A stretch of DNA of 64,000 bases from an uncultured Lachnospiraceae bacterium (lineage in GTDB: Bacteria; Bacillota; Clostridia; Lachnospirales; Lachnospiraceae). Below, piece after piece: positions 42,901 to 51,615 of the stretch. The position numbers were made by a program, and so were the translations under genes. The stretch's first letter is position 1, and each line of letters opens with the position of its first letter. Location: positions 19,908 through 83,907 of the forward strand of contig CALWSF010000007.1 of the NCBI GenBank assembly GCA_944384125.1, given 5' to 3'. Below the pieces are notes generated by a model, which ran no database searches, was not told the origin of the DNA, and saw only the letters and a list, made by a program, of their open reading frames with translations.

Positions 42901-43420
42901 CAAGCTTTTGAATGAAGCTGTACTGGCGCTTAAAGGACAGAAGGAAGAGGAAGATTTTGAGACGGCTGTGGACTGTGATATAGACGCCTATATTCCTTCG
43001 TCCTATATACGGAATGAGTATCAGAAGCTGGATGTATACAAACGGATCTCGGGAATTGAAAATCAGGAAGAATATATGGATATGCAGGATGAACTGATGG
43101 ATCGCTTCGGCGATATTCCCCGGCCGGTAGAAAACCTGCTGCTTATTGCAGAGCTCAAGGCAATGGCGCATCGTGCGGGTGTGACGGAGGTTTCCATAAA
43201 CCGGCAGGAGATTACACTGAAGATGTTTAAGAAGGCAAAGCTGGATGTATCAGGTATTCCGCCTATAATGGATAAATATAAAGGATTTCTGACGCTGCGC
43301 ACCGGCGATGCCCCCTGCTTTTTCTATCGGGACGGCAGAAACAAAAATAAAGACTGCGAGCCCATGATCCGGAAGACGAAAGAGCTTCTGGAGGCGCTTT
43401 CTGATCTGGCGGAAGTCTAG
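39890..43420 (+). CDS. mfd: transcription-repair coupling factor
   Basis: A 1176-aa DNA translocase that removes RNA polymerase stalled at lesions and recruits UvrA. The N-terminal UvrB-homology region (about 20-330), RNAP-interaction CarD-like domain (about 480-570, GDYVVHESHGLGIY), and RecG-like helicase domains (GDVGYGKTEIALR Walker A; DEEQ box; HGQMHEHEL; IRGRVGRSSR) are followed by the TRCF regulatory domain. The ATG overlaps the last 17 nt of pth, so the two are translationally coupled. Confidence 0.97.
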   Translation: MGRIFNNPLEELAEYQDLKQALEKGEGPLLASGCLESQKAHLMSELASVTPWKLIVTHDDQRAREIYEDYRCFDPDVLLYPARDLLFYSSDIHGNLLTRQRMQVMQSILENNKGTVVTTIDGLMEHLLPIENMKHHCLTVSAEETIDVEEFSRSLAEMGYEKVAQVDGTGQFSVRGGIIDIFPLTEEVPYRIELWGDEVDSIRTFDPESQRSIEQAEEAVIYPATEMVFSSKETEAGIERIEKEQKKCVKKLRDQMKTEEAYRLNSAVNEVLEGLREGFRVHGLGSYIRYFCEETVSFLDYFPGQELTIFLDEPLRLREKLEVTEEEFRESMSHRIEGGYLLPGQASFLFSAKETLAMALGDRTLLMLGLEQKLPGITVKKKYGFSVKNVNSYQNGFELLINDLTHWKKAKYRVVLLSGSRTRASRLASDLREYDLRAFCPDEGHEMVGPGEIMVTYGNLHRGFEYPLIKFVVITEGDMFGGSRQKKKRKKTYYQGKHIQSFSELSVGDYVVHESHGLGIYRGIEKIEQDKVIKDYIKIEYRDGGNLYLPATRLEGIQKYAGSDAKAPKLNKLGGSEWTKTKTKVRGAVREIAKDLVELYAARQRSEGYQYGPDTVWQKEFEEMFPFEETEDQLEAIEATKRDMESRRIMDRLICGDVGYGKTEIALRAAFKAIQEGKQVVYLVPTTILAQQHYNTFVQRMKDFPVRVDMLSRFRTAGEQKKTLEDLKRGVVDVLIGTHRILSKDVSFKNLGLLIIDEEQRFGVAHKEKIKQLKENVDVLTLTATPIPRTLHMSLVGIRDMSVLEEPPVDRLPIQTYVMEYSDEMVREAIHREIARGGQVYYVYNRVSNIDEVANHVASLVPEANVVFAHGQMHEHELEKIMLDFVSGEIDVLVSTTIIETGLDIPNANTIIIHDADRLGLSQLYQIRGRVGRSSRTSYAFLMYRRDKLLREEAEKRLQAIREFTELGSGIKIAMRDLELRGAGNILGAEQHGHMEAVGYDLYCKLLNEAVLALKGQKEEEDFETAVDCDIDAYIPSSYIRNEYQKLDVYKRISGIENQEEYMDMQDELMDRFGDIPRPVENLLLIAELKAMAHRAGVTEVSINRQEITLKMFKKAKLDVSGIPPIMDKYKGFLTLRTGDAPCFFYRDGRNKNKDCEPMIRKTKELLEALSDLAEV

Positions 43421-43454
43421 ATTTTTCCCGATTCACGAAGTTTATGTATTTTTC

Positions 43455-43483
43455 TTGACAAAGAGGGGAAAGCTTTTTATAAT
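43455..43483 (+). promoter_or_regulatory. consensus promoter of the tyrS T-box transcript
   Basis: TTGACA (43455-43460), 17 nt, TATAAT (43478-43483): an exact sigma-A consensus. Transcription would start near 43490. Confidence 0.8.
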
Positions 43484-43489
43484 AAAGCT

Positions 43490-43827
43490 CAGCGCGGGGT
43501 ATGCGGCTGCATGCACCGCCTGAGACAAAAAGATAAAGGCAATGACGGGAACAAGTAGCAATCTGGATAGAGCGGACAGAAAACAGCCGGCTGATGAGAG
43601 GCGTACGCGGCACAGATCGGGCGAATACATCCCTGAGCTTCGCACCCAAAGGCATATTGCCCGGTAGGCTGCGACGGAGAGGCACTCGTTATCGTGCCGG
43701 AGTATACCGGATCGGATATGATGTGATTCGGAGGTACCGACAGAGGCAGACGGTGTGAGCCGGCTGTGAAAAAAGGTGGTAACACGGGAACAGGCCCCGT
43801 CCTTTCAGAAGGACGGGGCTTTTTTAT
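43490..43827 (+). ncRNA. T-box riboswitch controlling tyrS
   Basis: A leader of about 340 nt that reads the charging state of tRNA-Tyr. The T-box core GGTGGTAACACGGG is at about 43774-43788; its TGGT bulge is complementary to the ACCA end of tRNA-Tyr. The terminator GCCCCGTCCTT (43794-43804) / AAGGACGGGGC (43809-43819) plus TTTTTT is the alternative structure. Stem I carries an ATGAGAG block (43591-43598), and a Tyr codon TAC at 43626-43628 (GAATACATC) is the likely specifier; another TAC at 43602 is less likely. Uncharged tRNA should favour read-through. Confident in the T-box, less so in the exact specifier. Confidence 0.92.
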
Positions 43828-43879
43828 ATGACACAGCAGCGGTCTCTGATGAAAAAACAAAGAAAAAGGAGAAGAACAG

Positions 43880-45103
43880 ATGCAGATTTACGAGGAGCTG
43901 GTTGCAAGAGGATTAATTGCTCAGGTAACCAATGAGGAAGAAATCAAAAAGATGGTCAATGAGGGGAAGGCCGTTTTTTATATCGGCTTTGATCCGACGG
44001 CTGACAGCCTTCATGTGGGACACTTTATGGCGCTCTGCCTGATGAAGCGCCTCCAGATGGCGGGAAACAAGCCTATCGCCCTGCTGGGAGGCGGAACGGG
44101 AATGATCGGCGATCCATCCGGACGGACGGATATGCGCCAGATGATGACAGTGGAAACCATTCAGCACAACTGCGAGTGCTTTAAAAAGCAGATGAGCCGT
44201 TTTATCGACTTTTCTGACGGAAAGGCTCTCATGGTTAACAATGCGGAGTGGCTGATGGATCTGAATTATGTACAGCTTCTGCGGGAGGTAGGTCCCCATT
44301 TCAGTGTGAACAGAATGCTGACGGCCGAGTGCTACAAGCAGAGGATGGAGAGGGGCTTAAGTTTCCTGGAGTTCAACTACATGATCATGCAGAGCTATGA
44401 TTTTTATATGCTCTTCCAGAAGTACGGGTGCAACATGCAGTTCGGAGGCGATGATCAGTGGAGCAATATGCTGGGCGGAACGGAGCTCATCAGAAGAAAG
44501 CTGGGCAAGGACGCTCATGCCATGACGATTACGCTGCTTTTAAACTCCGAGGGCAAGAAGATGGGAAAGACCCAGTCCGGAGCTGTGTGGCTTGATCCGG
44601 AGAAAACTTCTCCGTTTGAATTCTACCAGTACTGGAGAAATGTGGCGGATGCAGACGTGCTGAAATGTCTCCGTATGCTTACATTCCTTCCGCTGGAGCA
44701 GATCGATGAGATGGATCACTGGGAGGGAAGCCAGTTAAATACGGCAAAGGAGATTCTTGCATACGAACTTACAAAACTGGTACACGGAGAGGATGAGGCC
44801 GTAAAGGCAAAAGAAGCTTCCAGAGCTCTCTTTTCCAGCGGAAATGCGGCTGATATGCCCACAGCGGAGCTTTCTGAGGCAGATTTTGCTGACGGATCCA
44901 TTGATATCTTATCAATTCTGCAGAAATCCGGTCTGGCGCCTTCACGCTCTGAAGCCAGAAGAAATGTGGAGCAGGGAGGTGTTTCCGTTGACGGCGAGCC
45001 GGTAAAGGATACCCGTGCTTCCTATACGAAAGAGCAGCTGTCCGGAGAGGGAATTGTTGTCAAACGCGGAAAAAAGAATTTTAAGAGAGTTGTTCTTAAA
45101 TAA
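43880..45103 (+). CDS. tyrS: tyrosyl-tRNA synthetase
   Basis: Charges tRNA-Tyr. Class I signatures are [15 protein letters not shown] (HIGH variant HVGH) and KMGKTQSG (KMSKS variant). The middle region binds tyrosine ([21 protein letters not shown]). A C-terminal S4 domain (about 340-407: [21 protein letters not shown] in two parts) recognises the tRNA. 407 aa, TyrS type. AAAAGGAG precedes the ATG. Controlled by the T-box leader upstream. Confidence 0.97.
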   Translation: MQIYEELVARGLIAQVTNEEEIKKMVNEGKAVFYIGFDPTADSLHVGHFMALCLMKRLQMAGNKPIALLGGGTGMIGDPSGRTDMRQMMTVETIQHNCECFKKQMSRFIDFSDGKALMVNNAEWLMDLNYVQLLREVGPHFSVNRMLTAECYKQRMERGLSFLEFNYMIMQSYDFYMLFQKYGCNMQFGGDDQWSNMLGGTELIRRKLGKDAHAMTITLLLNSEGKKMGKTQSGAVWLDPEKTSPFEFYQYWRNVADADVLKCLRMLTFLPLEQIDEMDHWEGSQLNTAKEILAYELTKLVHGEDEAVKAKEASRALFSSGNAADMPTAELSEADFADGSIDILSILQKSGLAPSRSEARRNVEQGGVSVDGEPVKDTRASYTKEQLSGEGIVVKRGKKNFKRVVLK

Positions 45104-45122
45104 AAAATATCATAATGATATT

Positions 45123-45157
45123 GTCAGAAAGACTCTGTAACAGGAGAACTTTCTGAC
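45123..45157 (+). other. hairpin directly after tyrS
   Basis: GTCAGAAAG (45123-45131) pairs perfectly with CTTTCTGAC (45149-45157), ahead of the main terminator. No U-run; perhaps end protection. Confidence 0.5.
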
Positions 45158-45167
45158 GGATGGGCGC

Positions 45168-45224
45168 AAAAAAAGAGTTCTGCCGCCGTGAAACTTTATG
45201 TTCATGGCGGCAGAACTCTTTTTT
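45168..45224. terminator. bidirectional terminator between tyrS and the secreted-protein gene
   Basis: AAAAAAGAGTTCTGCCGCC (to 45187) pairs perfectly with GGCGGCAGAACTCTTTTTT (45206-45224) around an 18-nt loop, a stem of 19 bp. It ends tyrS on the plus strand and the gene at 45258 on the minus strand. Confidence 0.92.
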
Positions 45225-45257
45225 AAAGATATATCAGTATATAACTTTCAGCCTGGT

Positions 45258-45941
45258 TTATTTTGCAGATGCATCTTTGGGGAAGATCACGATCTTACCT
45301 GCAGCGCGGACGTTGTCGAAAGAACCGGTCTGAGCCGGCCAGATAAGGCAGCGTGTACCCTCAGTAAGATCATCTGTGGTTACGATATTTCTTGTGAGGT
45401 AGGGAAGGAGAGTCGTTTCTTCCATAACAGCCCAGACATTACCGCGTACCGTTGCGATCTGACCGATGTTTACAGGTTTTCCTGTCTGATCCGGTGTGAG
45501 GAAAGCAGCCAGCTGTACAGTCTCATAGGAGGGAACAGCAAAGTCCTGAGGTATCTGACAGAGAATGAGCTCTGCGTGAGACTGAGGCGGAATGCTCATT
45601 GTCATTGCCTGACTGATATAGGCATATACACTTTCGCCGTCTTTTACGTCAGATGCGGAAACCGGGAAGCCGTTGACAGCATCAAGAATCTTTGTTTCAT
45701 CAGAGATGTTCAGGATAATTTCATCCTGGACTGTATCTCCCTGTATATTTTTCAGTGTGAACCGATCCCCGTCATGGTAGATAGTTCCGGAAACCCGGAT
45801 GGGAGAGGAGACTGCGTAATCAGCAGGAAGAGTGTCTGCCGCAAGTGTCTGTGTACTTCCGGAAAATCCAAGCATTATAACAGCAGCCAGCGCTCCCAGT
45901 GCAATAACTGTTTTTCTGAAAGGTTTAAGATTTCTTATCAT
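45258..45941 (-). CDS. secreted protein of unknown function
   Basis: 227 aa with a signal peptide (1-35, cleavage near TLAADT) and an all-beta mature region. DEIILNISDETKILDAVNG and the GESVYAYISQAMTMSIPPQSHA block (given here in part) resemble the N-terminal domain of Lachnospiraceae proteins that are annotated as copper amine oxidase-like, but no catalytic domain follows. It may be a stand-alone wall or matrix protein. A hairpin with TTTTTCG/CGAAAAA arms is present in its leader around 46006-46025. A strong AGGAGG precedes the ATG. Confidence 0.75.
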   Translation of the reverse strand: MIRNLKPFRKTVIALGALAAVIMLGFSGSTQTLAADTLPADYAVSSPIRVSGTIYHDGDRFTLKNIQGDTVQDEIILNISDETKILDAVNGFPVSASDVKDGESVYAYISQAMTMSIPPQSHAELILCQIPQDFAVPSYETVQLAAFLTPDQTGKPVNIGQIATVRGNVWAVMEETTLLPYLTRNIVTTDDLTEGTRCLIWPAQTGSFDNVRAAGKIVIFPKDASAK

Positions 45942-46161
45942 AGTATATCCTCCTTGATAATGGTTTTATTTTAAAACCAGTTTAAATTTCCGGCTGTTCT
46001 CATATTTTTCGGGTAAACGAAAAATGTACTCTGCTCTGCCGGACACACTCATTATAGCAGAAAAGAAATCAAAAATGTGGCATTTAAAGGAAATGTCAGG
46101 AAATTGTAGGATTGTAAGAATTTTGAGATATTTTTGAGAATATACCGTATATTGTTTCAAT

Positions 46162-46194
46162 GGCGGACAGCAGAAGATTTGTCTGCTGTCCGCC
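46162..46194 (-). terminator. perfect hairpin after mntP
   Basis: GGCGGACAGCAG (46162-46173) pairs with CTGCTGTCCGCC (46183-46194), a 12-bp stem just downstream of the mntP stop on the minus strand. The following minus-strand bases are ATTGAAAC, without a U-run, so terminator activity is probable but not certain. Confidence 0.55.
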
Positions 46195-46208
46195 TGCCGG
46201 ACGCGGAA

Positions 46209-46766
46209 TCAGAAAAAAAGATGTTCAATCAGGATTTTTGTACCCATAAATATGAGAATCACACCGCCGGCTATCTCAGCCCGTGATTTGTATTTCATGC
46301 CAAAAAAATGTCCGGCACCGACACCGGCAAGGGACAGAACAAATGTAGTGCTTCCGATAAAAATAACAGCGGCAGCAATTTGCACCTGCAGGAAAGCAAA
46401 GGTAACACCCACAGCAAGAGCATCAATGCTTGTGGCAACCGCCAGAACAACCATGGTGCGAAATCCCACAGAGGGATCCAGATTGTCTTCCGAATGATCG
46501 AAGGCTTCTTTAATCATATTAAAACCGATAAATAACAGGAGTATAAAAGCAATCCAGTGATCAAGAGAGGTAATGACATTTTTGAAGTGATAACCCAGAA
46601 AGTATCCGATGGCTGGCATGAGAGCCTGAAAACCTCCGAAATACAGTCCGATTATGACCGCATGTTTTTTGTTCAGGATCGGCATGGACAGTCCCTTACA
46701 GACTGCGACGGCAAATGCGTCCATTGACAATCCTACGGCGATGATGAAAAGCTCAAGAAGTGACAT
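46209..46766 (-). CDS. mntP: manganese efflux pump MntP
   Basis: 185 aa, six membrane helices in two repeats. Each repeat has the family's aspartate motif: [14 protein letters not shown] near the N-terminus and [15 protein letters not shown] in the middle. Exports Mn2+ to avoid toxicity. AGGAGG precedes the ATG. I looked for a yybP-ykoY manganese riboswitch in the leader and did not find one. Confidence 0.95.
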   Translation of the reverse strand: MSLLELFIIAVGLSMDAFAVAVCKGLSMPILNKKHAVIIGLYFGGFQALMPAIGYFLGYHFKNVITSLDHWIAFILLLFIGFNMIKEAFDHSEDNLDPSVGFRTMVVLAVATSIDALAVGVTFAFLQVQIAAAVIFIGSTTFVLSLAGVGAGHFFGMKYKSRAEIAGGVILIFMGTKILIEHLFF

Positions 46767-47051
46767 TTTTGATTTCCTCCTGATATTTAAGTATAAAATT
46801 AAGTAAAAAAGAATGCGGGCATATTTTCATGTAAAAATGTATGAAACAGGCCCAAAGCATTAGAAAAAATTTTAAAGGAAGGCAGAAAAAAAGTCAACCC
46901 ATCTTACATTTCTCTCCGGAAATATTACTGAAATTTTACAAATGTTATACGGAAATATGATTTCTGCTTTTGCGTGAATCATTTATACTGCGTACTGTGA
47001 AAAGCAAAAAACAAAATTTCAGCAGAAATTTGAAAGGAAAAGAGGATTATT
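46767..47051 (+). promoter_or_regulatory. intergenic region with probable pstS promoter
   Basis: 285 bases between divergent genes. A candidate promoter is TTTTAC (46934-46939), 16 nt, TATGAT (46956-46961). TTACA-type elements (CTTACA near 46909, TTTTACA at 46934, GTTATAC at 46944) recall PhoP boxes but the spacing is irregular. Phosphate control of pstS is expected; direct evidence here is weak. Confidence 0.4.
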
Positions 47052-47978
47052 ATGAGAAAAAGTATTCAGAAATCAATGGCAGTATTAGGCGCAGCAGTTC
47101 TGGCATTCAGCATGGCAGGATGCAGCACGGGAACAGCAGAGACAACTGCACAGACTGAGACTGAGGCGTCTGAGGCAGAAGAAACTTCTGCAGCAGCTTC
47201 TGAAGAAGCAGAGACTGAGGCGGCAGAGGCAGCCGGCGATCTGAGTGGTTCTATTACTATGGCAGGTTCTACTTCCATGGAGAAGTTCGCAAATGCTCTG
47301 GCAGAAGTATTTATGGAGAAGTATCCCAATGTAACGGTTCAGGCTGAGTTTACAGGTTCTTCCGCCGGTATTGAGGCAGTTCTGGCAGGACAGTGCGATA
47401 TCGGAAATTCTTCCAGAAGTCTTAAAGATGAGGAGAAGGAAAAAGGAGCTGTTGAGAACATTGTGGCAATTGACGGAATTGCTGTTGTGACGGATCCTGC
47501 CAATGAAGCGTCTGACCTGACCAAACAGCAGCTGACAGATATTTATACAGGAACGGTAACCAACTGGAGTGAAGTAGGCGGTGCGGATATGCCTATCGTA
47601 GTAGTAGGACGTGAGGCCGGTTCCGGTACAAGAGGAGCATTTGAGGAGATTCTGGGAATTGAGGATGCATGCAAATATGCAAATGAGCTTGATTCTACAG
47701 GCGCTGTTATGGCTAAGGTTGCCTCTACTCCGGGAGCTATCGGATATATTTCTCTTGACGTAGTGGATGACACAGTAAAGGTTCTTACCCTTGAGGGTGT
47801 AGAGGCTAATGAAGAGAATATCAAAGCCGGAGATTACTTCCTGAGCCGTCCCTTCGTTATGGCTACAAACGGAGAAATTTCCGAGCAGAGTGAACTGGTT
47901 CAGGCCCTGTTTGACTTCGTATATTCTGAAGAGGGTGATGAGCTTGTGAAATCTGTAGGACTTATCACAACAAAATAA
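47052..47978 (+). CDS. pstS: phosphate-binding lipoprotein PstS
   Basis: Extracellular phosphate receptor of the Pst importer. Lipoprotein signal with lipobox cysteine Cys24 (SMAGCSTG), a low-complexity Thr/Glu/Ala linker (27-62), then the binding domain with GSTSMEKF, TGSSAGIEAVLAGQCDIGNSSR (phosphate contacts, in part) and GREAGSGTRGAFEE. 308 aa. AAAGGAAAAG precedes the ATG. Separated from pstC by 219 bases that contain hairpins, fitting higher expression of the receptor. Confidence 0.96.
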   Translation: MRKSIQKSMAVLGAAVLAFSMAGCSTGTAETTAQTETEASEAEETSAAASEEAETEAAEAAGDLSGSITMAGSTSMEKFANALAEVFMEKYPNVTVQAEFTGSSAGIEAVLAGQCDIGNSSRSLKDEEKEKGAVENIVAIDGIAVVTDPANEASDLTKQQLTDIYTGTVTNWSEVGGADMPIVVVGREAGSGTRGAFEEILGIEDACKYANELDSTGAVMAKVASTPGAIGYISLDVVDDTVKVLTLEGVEANEENIKAGDYFLSRPFVMATNGEISEQSELVQALFDFVYSEEGDELVKSVGLITTK

Positions 47979-47987
47979 TAATCAACA

Positions 47988-48092
47988 TCAGTCAGATTTT
48001 AAATGACTGCTGTACAGAACACAGGATATGGCGGGCCGCTGTAGATGAATTGCAGAAGGTTTTATGAATTTGCTTTTCAGCTCAGCGGCCCG
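47988..48092 (+). other. intercistronic hairpins between pstS and pstC
   Basis: CAGTCA/TGACTG form a small stem near 47990-48009. The larger CGGGCCGCTG (48032-48041) / CAGCGGCCCG (48083-48092) is a perfect 10-bp GC stem enclosing 41 nt. There is no U-run. Likely protects pstS mRNA or reduces read-through into pstCAB. Confidence 0.65.
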
Positions 48093-48197
48093 AAGCCGGA
48101 TATAACAGACATTTTGATTTAAAAAAAGATGCGGATGAGTGAACTGTCTGCATCTGCTTTGGAAACAAAGCAGTTTCTTTATTTTGGGGAGAAACGT

Positions 48198-49133
48198 ATG
48201 CACGAGAAAAATTTTACGATCATCGGTAACCATAAAAACAAAACAGCAGTGGAACGGGCTGCGGAAACAATTTTTACAGGATGCGGTCTGCTGGCTGTCA
48301 TTGCTGTTCTTTCTATTACATTATATATGATTATCAGCGGAACCCCGGCTCTGTTTAAGGTTGGGATACTGGATATTCTTTTTGGAACTGTCTGGAAACC
48401 TACGGCGGATCCCGCCTCTTTCGGAATACTGTACGTAATTCTTACTTCTATTATCGGAACTTTTCTTGCCATTCTCATTGGTGTTCCGATAGGAGTATTT
48501 ACGGCTATTTTTCTGGCGGAGGTGGCTCCGCCGAAGCTGGCGGCTGTTGTCCGTCCGGCTGTGGAGCTTCTTGCCGGAATTCCCTCCGTTATCTATGGAC
48601 TTTTGGGAATCCTGATTTTAAATCCGCTTATGTATAAATTGGAAATGAAGATATTTGCCGGTTCGCAGACGCATCAGTTTACGGGAGGCGCCAATCTGAT
48701 TTCTGCGGTTCTCGTTCTGGCAATCATGATTCTGCCTACGGTTATTAATATCAGCGAGGCATCTCTGAGGGCTGTCCCCTCACATTTAAAGAGTGCTTCC
48801 CTGGCTCTGGGTGCAACTCACATTCAGACTATTTTTAAGGTAATTGTTCCTGCGGCAAGATCCGGCATTATAACAGCCATTGTACTGGGCTGCGGGCGGG
48901 CGATCGGCGAGGCAATGGCAATCAGCCTTGTATCAGGCAGCTCCGTCAATTTCCCGCTGCCGTTTAATTCAGTTCGGTTCCTTACAACAGCTATTGTGGC
49001 GGAAATGTCCTACTCTCAGGGTCTCCACAGAGAAGTTCTGTTTACAATCGGACTGGTTCTGTTCGTATTCATTATGTTTATCAATACAGTGCTGACAAGA
49101 ATATTCCAGAAGGGGGTAGCCGACAATGACTGA
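48198..49133 (+). CDS. pstC: phosphate ABC transporter permease PstC
   Basis: Membrane subunit of the Pst phosphate importer; 311 aa with six helices. The ABC-interaction EAA-like loop is seen in ALGATHIQTIFKVIVPAARSGI, and ELLAGIPSVIYGLLGI is the typical PstC substrate-pathway motif. ATG 48198 follows GGGGAGA by 5 nt; a longer frame from 48129 lacks a site. Overlaps pstA by 8 nt. Confidence 0.95.
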   Translation: MHEKNFTIIGNHKNKTAVERAAETIFTGCGLLAVIAVLSITLYMIISGTPALFKVGILDILFGTVWKPTADPASFGILYVILTSIIGTFLAILIGVPIGVFTAIFLAEVAPPKLAAVVRPAVELLAGIPSVIYGLLGILILNPLMYKLEMKIFAGSQTHQFTGGANLISAVLVLAIMILPTVINISEASLRAVPSHLKSASLALGATHIQTIFKVIVPAARSGIITAIVLGCGRAIGEAMAISLVSGSSVNFPLPFNSVRFLTTAIVAEMSYSQGLHREVLFTIGLVLFVFIMFINTVLTRIFQKGVADND

Positions 49134-49995
49134 TGGAGCCAGCATTTTTAACAAAAGGGTCCGCACTCCGGATCTGGTGCTCAAAGGACTTATTTATCTT
49201 GCAGCGGCAGCAGCTATCGCACTTCTCATAGGAATCATGGGGTACGTATTTGTCCGGGGGCTTCCTCAGATTTCCTGGAGTTTTCTCAGCACAGTGCAGA
49301 GTTCTCTTAAAGGTACCTTCGGTATACTGGGAAATATTGTAAATACATTATATATTATTGTGATTACACTGCTTATTGCGGCACCTGTGGGAGTTGGTTC
49401 TGCGATTTATCTGAATGAGTATGCAAAACCGGGAAAACTGGTGCGGACCATAGAATTTACAACGGAGATTCTTTCGGGAATTCCCTCCATTATTTTCGGA
49501 TTATTTGGAATGGTATTTTTCGGAGCGACCCTGAAACTGGGGTATTCTGTGCTGACAGGTTCTTTTACGCTGACTCTGATGGTACTTCCTCTTATTACGA
49601 GAAACACGCAGGAGGCCCTTAAGACGGTTCCTGACAGTTATCGGAGCGGCGCCCTGGGAATCGGTGCGACAAAATGGTATATGATACGCACCATTCTCCT
49701 GCCCAGTGCGGCACCCGGAATTCTGACGGGAATCATTCTGTCTGTGGGCAGGATTGTCGGAGAATCAGCGGCGCTGCTTTTTACGGCAGGAAGCGGCTTT
49801 CAGCTTCCGAAGAGCCTGTTCGGAAAACTGTTTGAATCCAGCGGAACATTAACGATTCAGCTTTATCTTTGCATGCAGAAAGCAAAATATGATCAGGCAT
49901 TCGGCATTGCTGTTGTTCTGCTGATTATTGTACTGGGAATCAATTTCCTTACACGCTATCTCACAAGCAGGTTTGATGTTTCCAGGCTTAAATAA
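49126..49995 (+). CDS. pstA: phosphate ABC transporter permease PstA
   Basis: Second Pst membrane subunit; 289 aa, six helices. EILSGIPSIIFGLFGM and the coupling loop GIGATKWYMIRTILLPSAAPGI are characteristic. The start lies inside the end of pstC, so translation is coupled. A 121-nt gap with GC-rich inverted repeats leads to pstB. Confidence 0.95.
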   Translation: MTDGASIFNKRVRTPDLVLKGLIYLAAAAAIALLIGIMGYVFVRGLPQISWSFLSTVQSSLKGTFGILGNIVNTLYIIVITLLIAAPVGVGSAIYLNEYAKPGKLVRTIEFTTEILSGIPSIIFGLFGMVFFGATLKLGYSVLTGSFTLTLMVLPLITRNTQEALKTVPDSYRSGALGIGATKWYMIRTILLPSAAPGILTGIILSVGRIVGESAALLFTAGSGFQLPKSLFGKLFESSGTLTIQLYLCMQKAKYDQAFGIAVVLLIIVLGINFLTRYLTSRFDVSRLK

Positions 49996-50116
49996 ATGCG
50001 GGGAGATACGGTTTCAAATAAGTGTTTTATTTTAAAAACTGTACCGGGTAAAAAAACAGGACGACGTACCCCGGGGGAAGGCAATAAGGGCCCCGGATAA
50101 AAACAGGAGGATGAAA

Positions 50117-50872
50117 ATGGAAACAAAAATTTCTACTGCGGGTTTGAATCTGCATTATGGCTCTAACCACGCACTGAAAGATATAAATCTTGACATATAT
50201 GCAAATCAGATCACTGCATTTATTGGCCCGTCAGGCTGCGGAAAATCCACCTATCTGAAAACTCTGAACCGCATGAATGATCTGGTTGACAATGTGAAAA
50301 TTGAGGGAAAAGTACTTCTTGACGGGGAAGATATCTATGATCCCAGAGTCGATACGACTCTGCTGCGTAAGAAAGTGGGAATGGTATTCCAGCAGCCCAA
50401 TCCGTTTCCCATGAGCATCTATGATAATATTGCATATGGACCGCGAATTCATGGGATAAAAGGAAAGGCTCAGCTTGATGAGATTGTGGAGAAAAGCCTC
50501 CGGGGAGCTGCACTGTGGGACGAGGTAAAGGATCGTCTTAAAAAATCTGCGCTGGGTCTTTCCGGCGGACAGCAGCAGCGTCTGTGCATTGCCAGAGCCC
50601 TGGCAGTTGAGCCGGAAGTGCTTCTGATGGATGAGCCCACATCCGCACTGGATCCTATCTCAACGTTAAAAATTGAGGATCTGATGGATGAACTGAAGAA
50701 AAAATACACGGTTGTGATTGTAACGCACAATATGCAGCAGGCAACGCGTATTGCCGATCACACGGCATTTTTCCTGGTAGGGGAAGTAATTGAGTATGCT
50801 CCCACAACGGAACTGTTTTCACATCCAAAAGAAAAGAAGACAGAGGATTATATTACAGGACGCTTTGGCTGA
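50117..50872 (+). CDS. pstB: phosphate ABC transporter ATP-binding protein PstB
   Basis: ATPase of the Pst importer. Walker [10 protein letters not shown], signature LSGGQQQR, Walker [14 protein letters not shown] and H-loop VTHNMQQA are all intact. 251 aa. ATG 50117 is preferred because AGGAGG (50105-50110) abuts the ATG at 50111 and leaves 6 nt to this one. Two phoU genes follow. Confidence 0.96.
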   Translation: METKISTAGLNLHYGSNHALKDINLDIYANQITAFIGPSGCGKSTYLKTLNRMNDLVDNVKIEGKVLLDGEDIYDPRVDTTLLRKKVGMVFQQPNPFPMSIYDNIAYGPRIHGIKGKAQLDEIVEKSLRGAALWDEVKDRLKKSALGLSGGQQQRLCIARALAVEPEVLLMDEPTSALDPISTLKIEDLMDELKKKYTVVIVTHNMQQATRIADHTAFFLVGEVIEYAPTTELFSHPKEKKTEDYITGRFG

Positions 50873-50902
50873 TGTGAGGCAAAGCGGTTTAGGAGGCAAA
50901 AT

Positions 50903-51565
50903 ATGACAACAAGAACAGTATTTATTCAGGAGCTTAATGACCTGAATGCGGAGCTCACAGAGATGAGTACCCTGGTTCAGGAGGCTATAGGAAAGAGCTT
51001 TGAAGCACTGAGCCGGCATGATGTGGGGCTGGCACAGGAGATCATAAAAGGCGACAGAAATATTGACGATATGGAGCGCAGGATAGAGACACACTGTCTT
51101 ACACTGATGCTGAAGCAGCAGCCGGTGGCCGGTGATCTGCGCCATATATCCACTGCGCTCAAGGTGGTAACGGATCTGGAGAGAATGGGTGATCATGCTT
51201 CAGATATTGCGGAGCTGTCCGTACGCCTTAATGTGGAGGATTTTTCTGATATAAGTCAGCATCTTCCGTCTATGGTAGATAATGTAAAAGCCATGGTTAA
51301 TGATGCGATCCGGGCATTTATTGAGCATGATACATTTACGGCAAAGCAGTTTGATCTCCGGGATGATGTGATAGATGCCTATTTTGACAAGGTAAAAAAA
51401 GAGGTAATCGATTTTCTGAAAAAAGGAGGAGAAAGATCGGATATGGCGGTCGATCTTCTGATGGTGGCCAAATATCTGGAGCGGATAGCGGATCATGCCG
51501 TAAATGTCTGCGAGTGGGCGGAATTCTCTGATACCGGCTCTGTGGGGGAGGTTACTATTCTGTAG
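50903..51565 (+). CDS. phoU: PhoU-family phosphate signalling protein, copy 1
   Basis: 220 aa, two three-helix PhoU repeats with the metal-binding motifs ERMGDHASDIAE and ERIADHAVNVCE. In known systems PhoU restrains Pst uptake and relays phosphate status to the PhoR/PhoP two-component system. Starts 30 nt after pstB with an AGGAGG site. A second PhoU follows 50 nt later. Confidence 0.95.
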   Translation: MTTRTVFIQELNDLNAELTEMSTLVQEAIGKSFEALSRHDVGLAQEIIKGDRNIDDMERRIETHCLTLMLKQQPVAGDLRHISTALKVVTDLERMGDHASDIAELSVRLNVEDFSDISQHLPSMVDNVKAMVNDAIRAFIEHDTFTAKQFDLRDDVIDAYFDKVKKEVIDFLKKGGERSDMAVDLLMVAKYLERIADHAVNVCEWAEFSDTGSVGEVTIL

Positions 51566-51615
51566 CTTATATCCGGCTGTACCAGCGGTGCAGAACAGGC
51601 AGGAGGTTTCGTATA

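Noticed and set aside
46767-47051. yybP-ykoY manganese riboswitch upstream of mntP
   Set aside because: The gene would make it likely, but I cannot find the conserved loop sequences in the leader.
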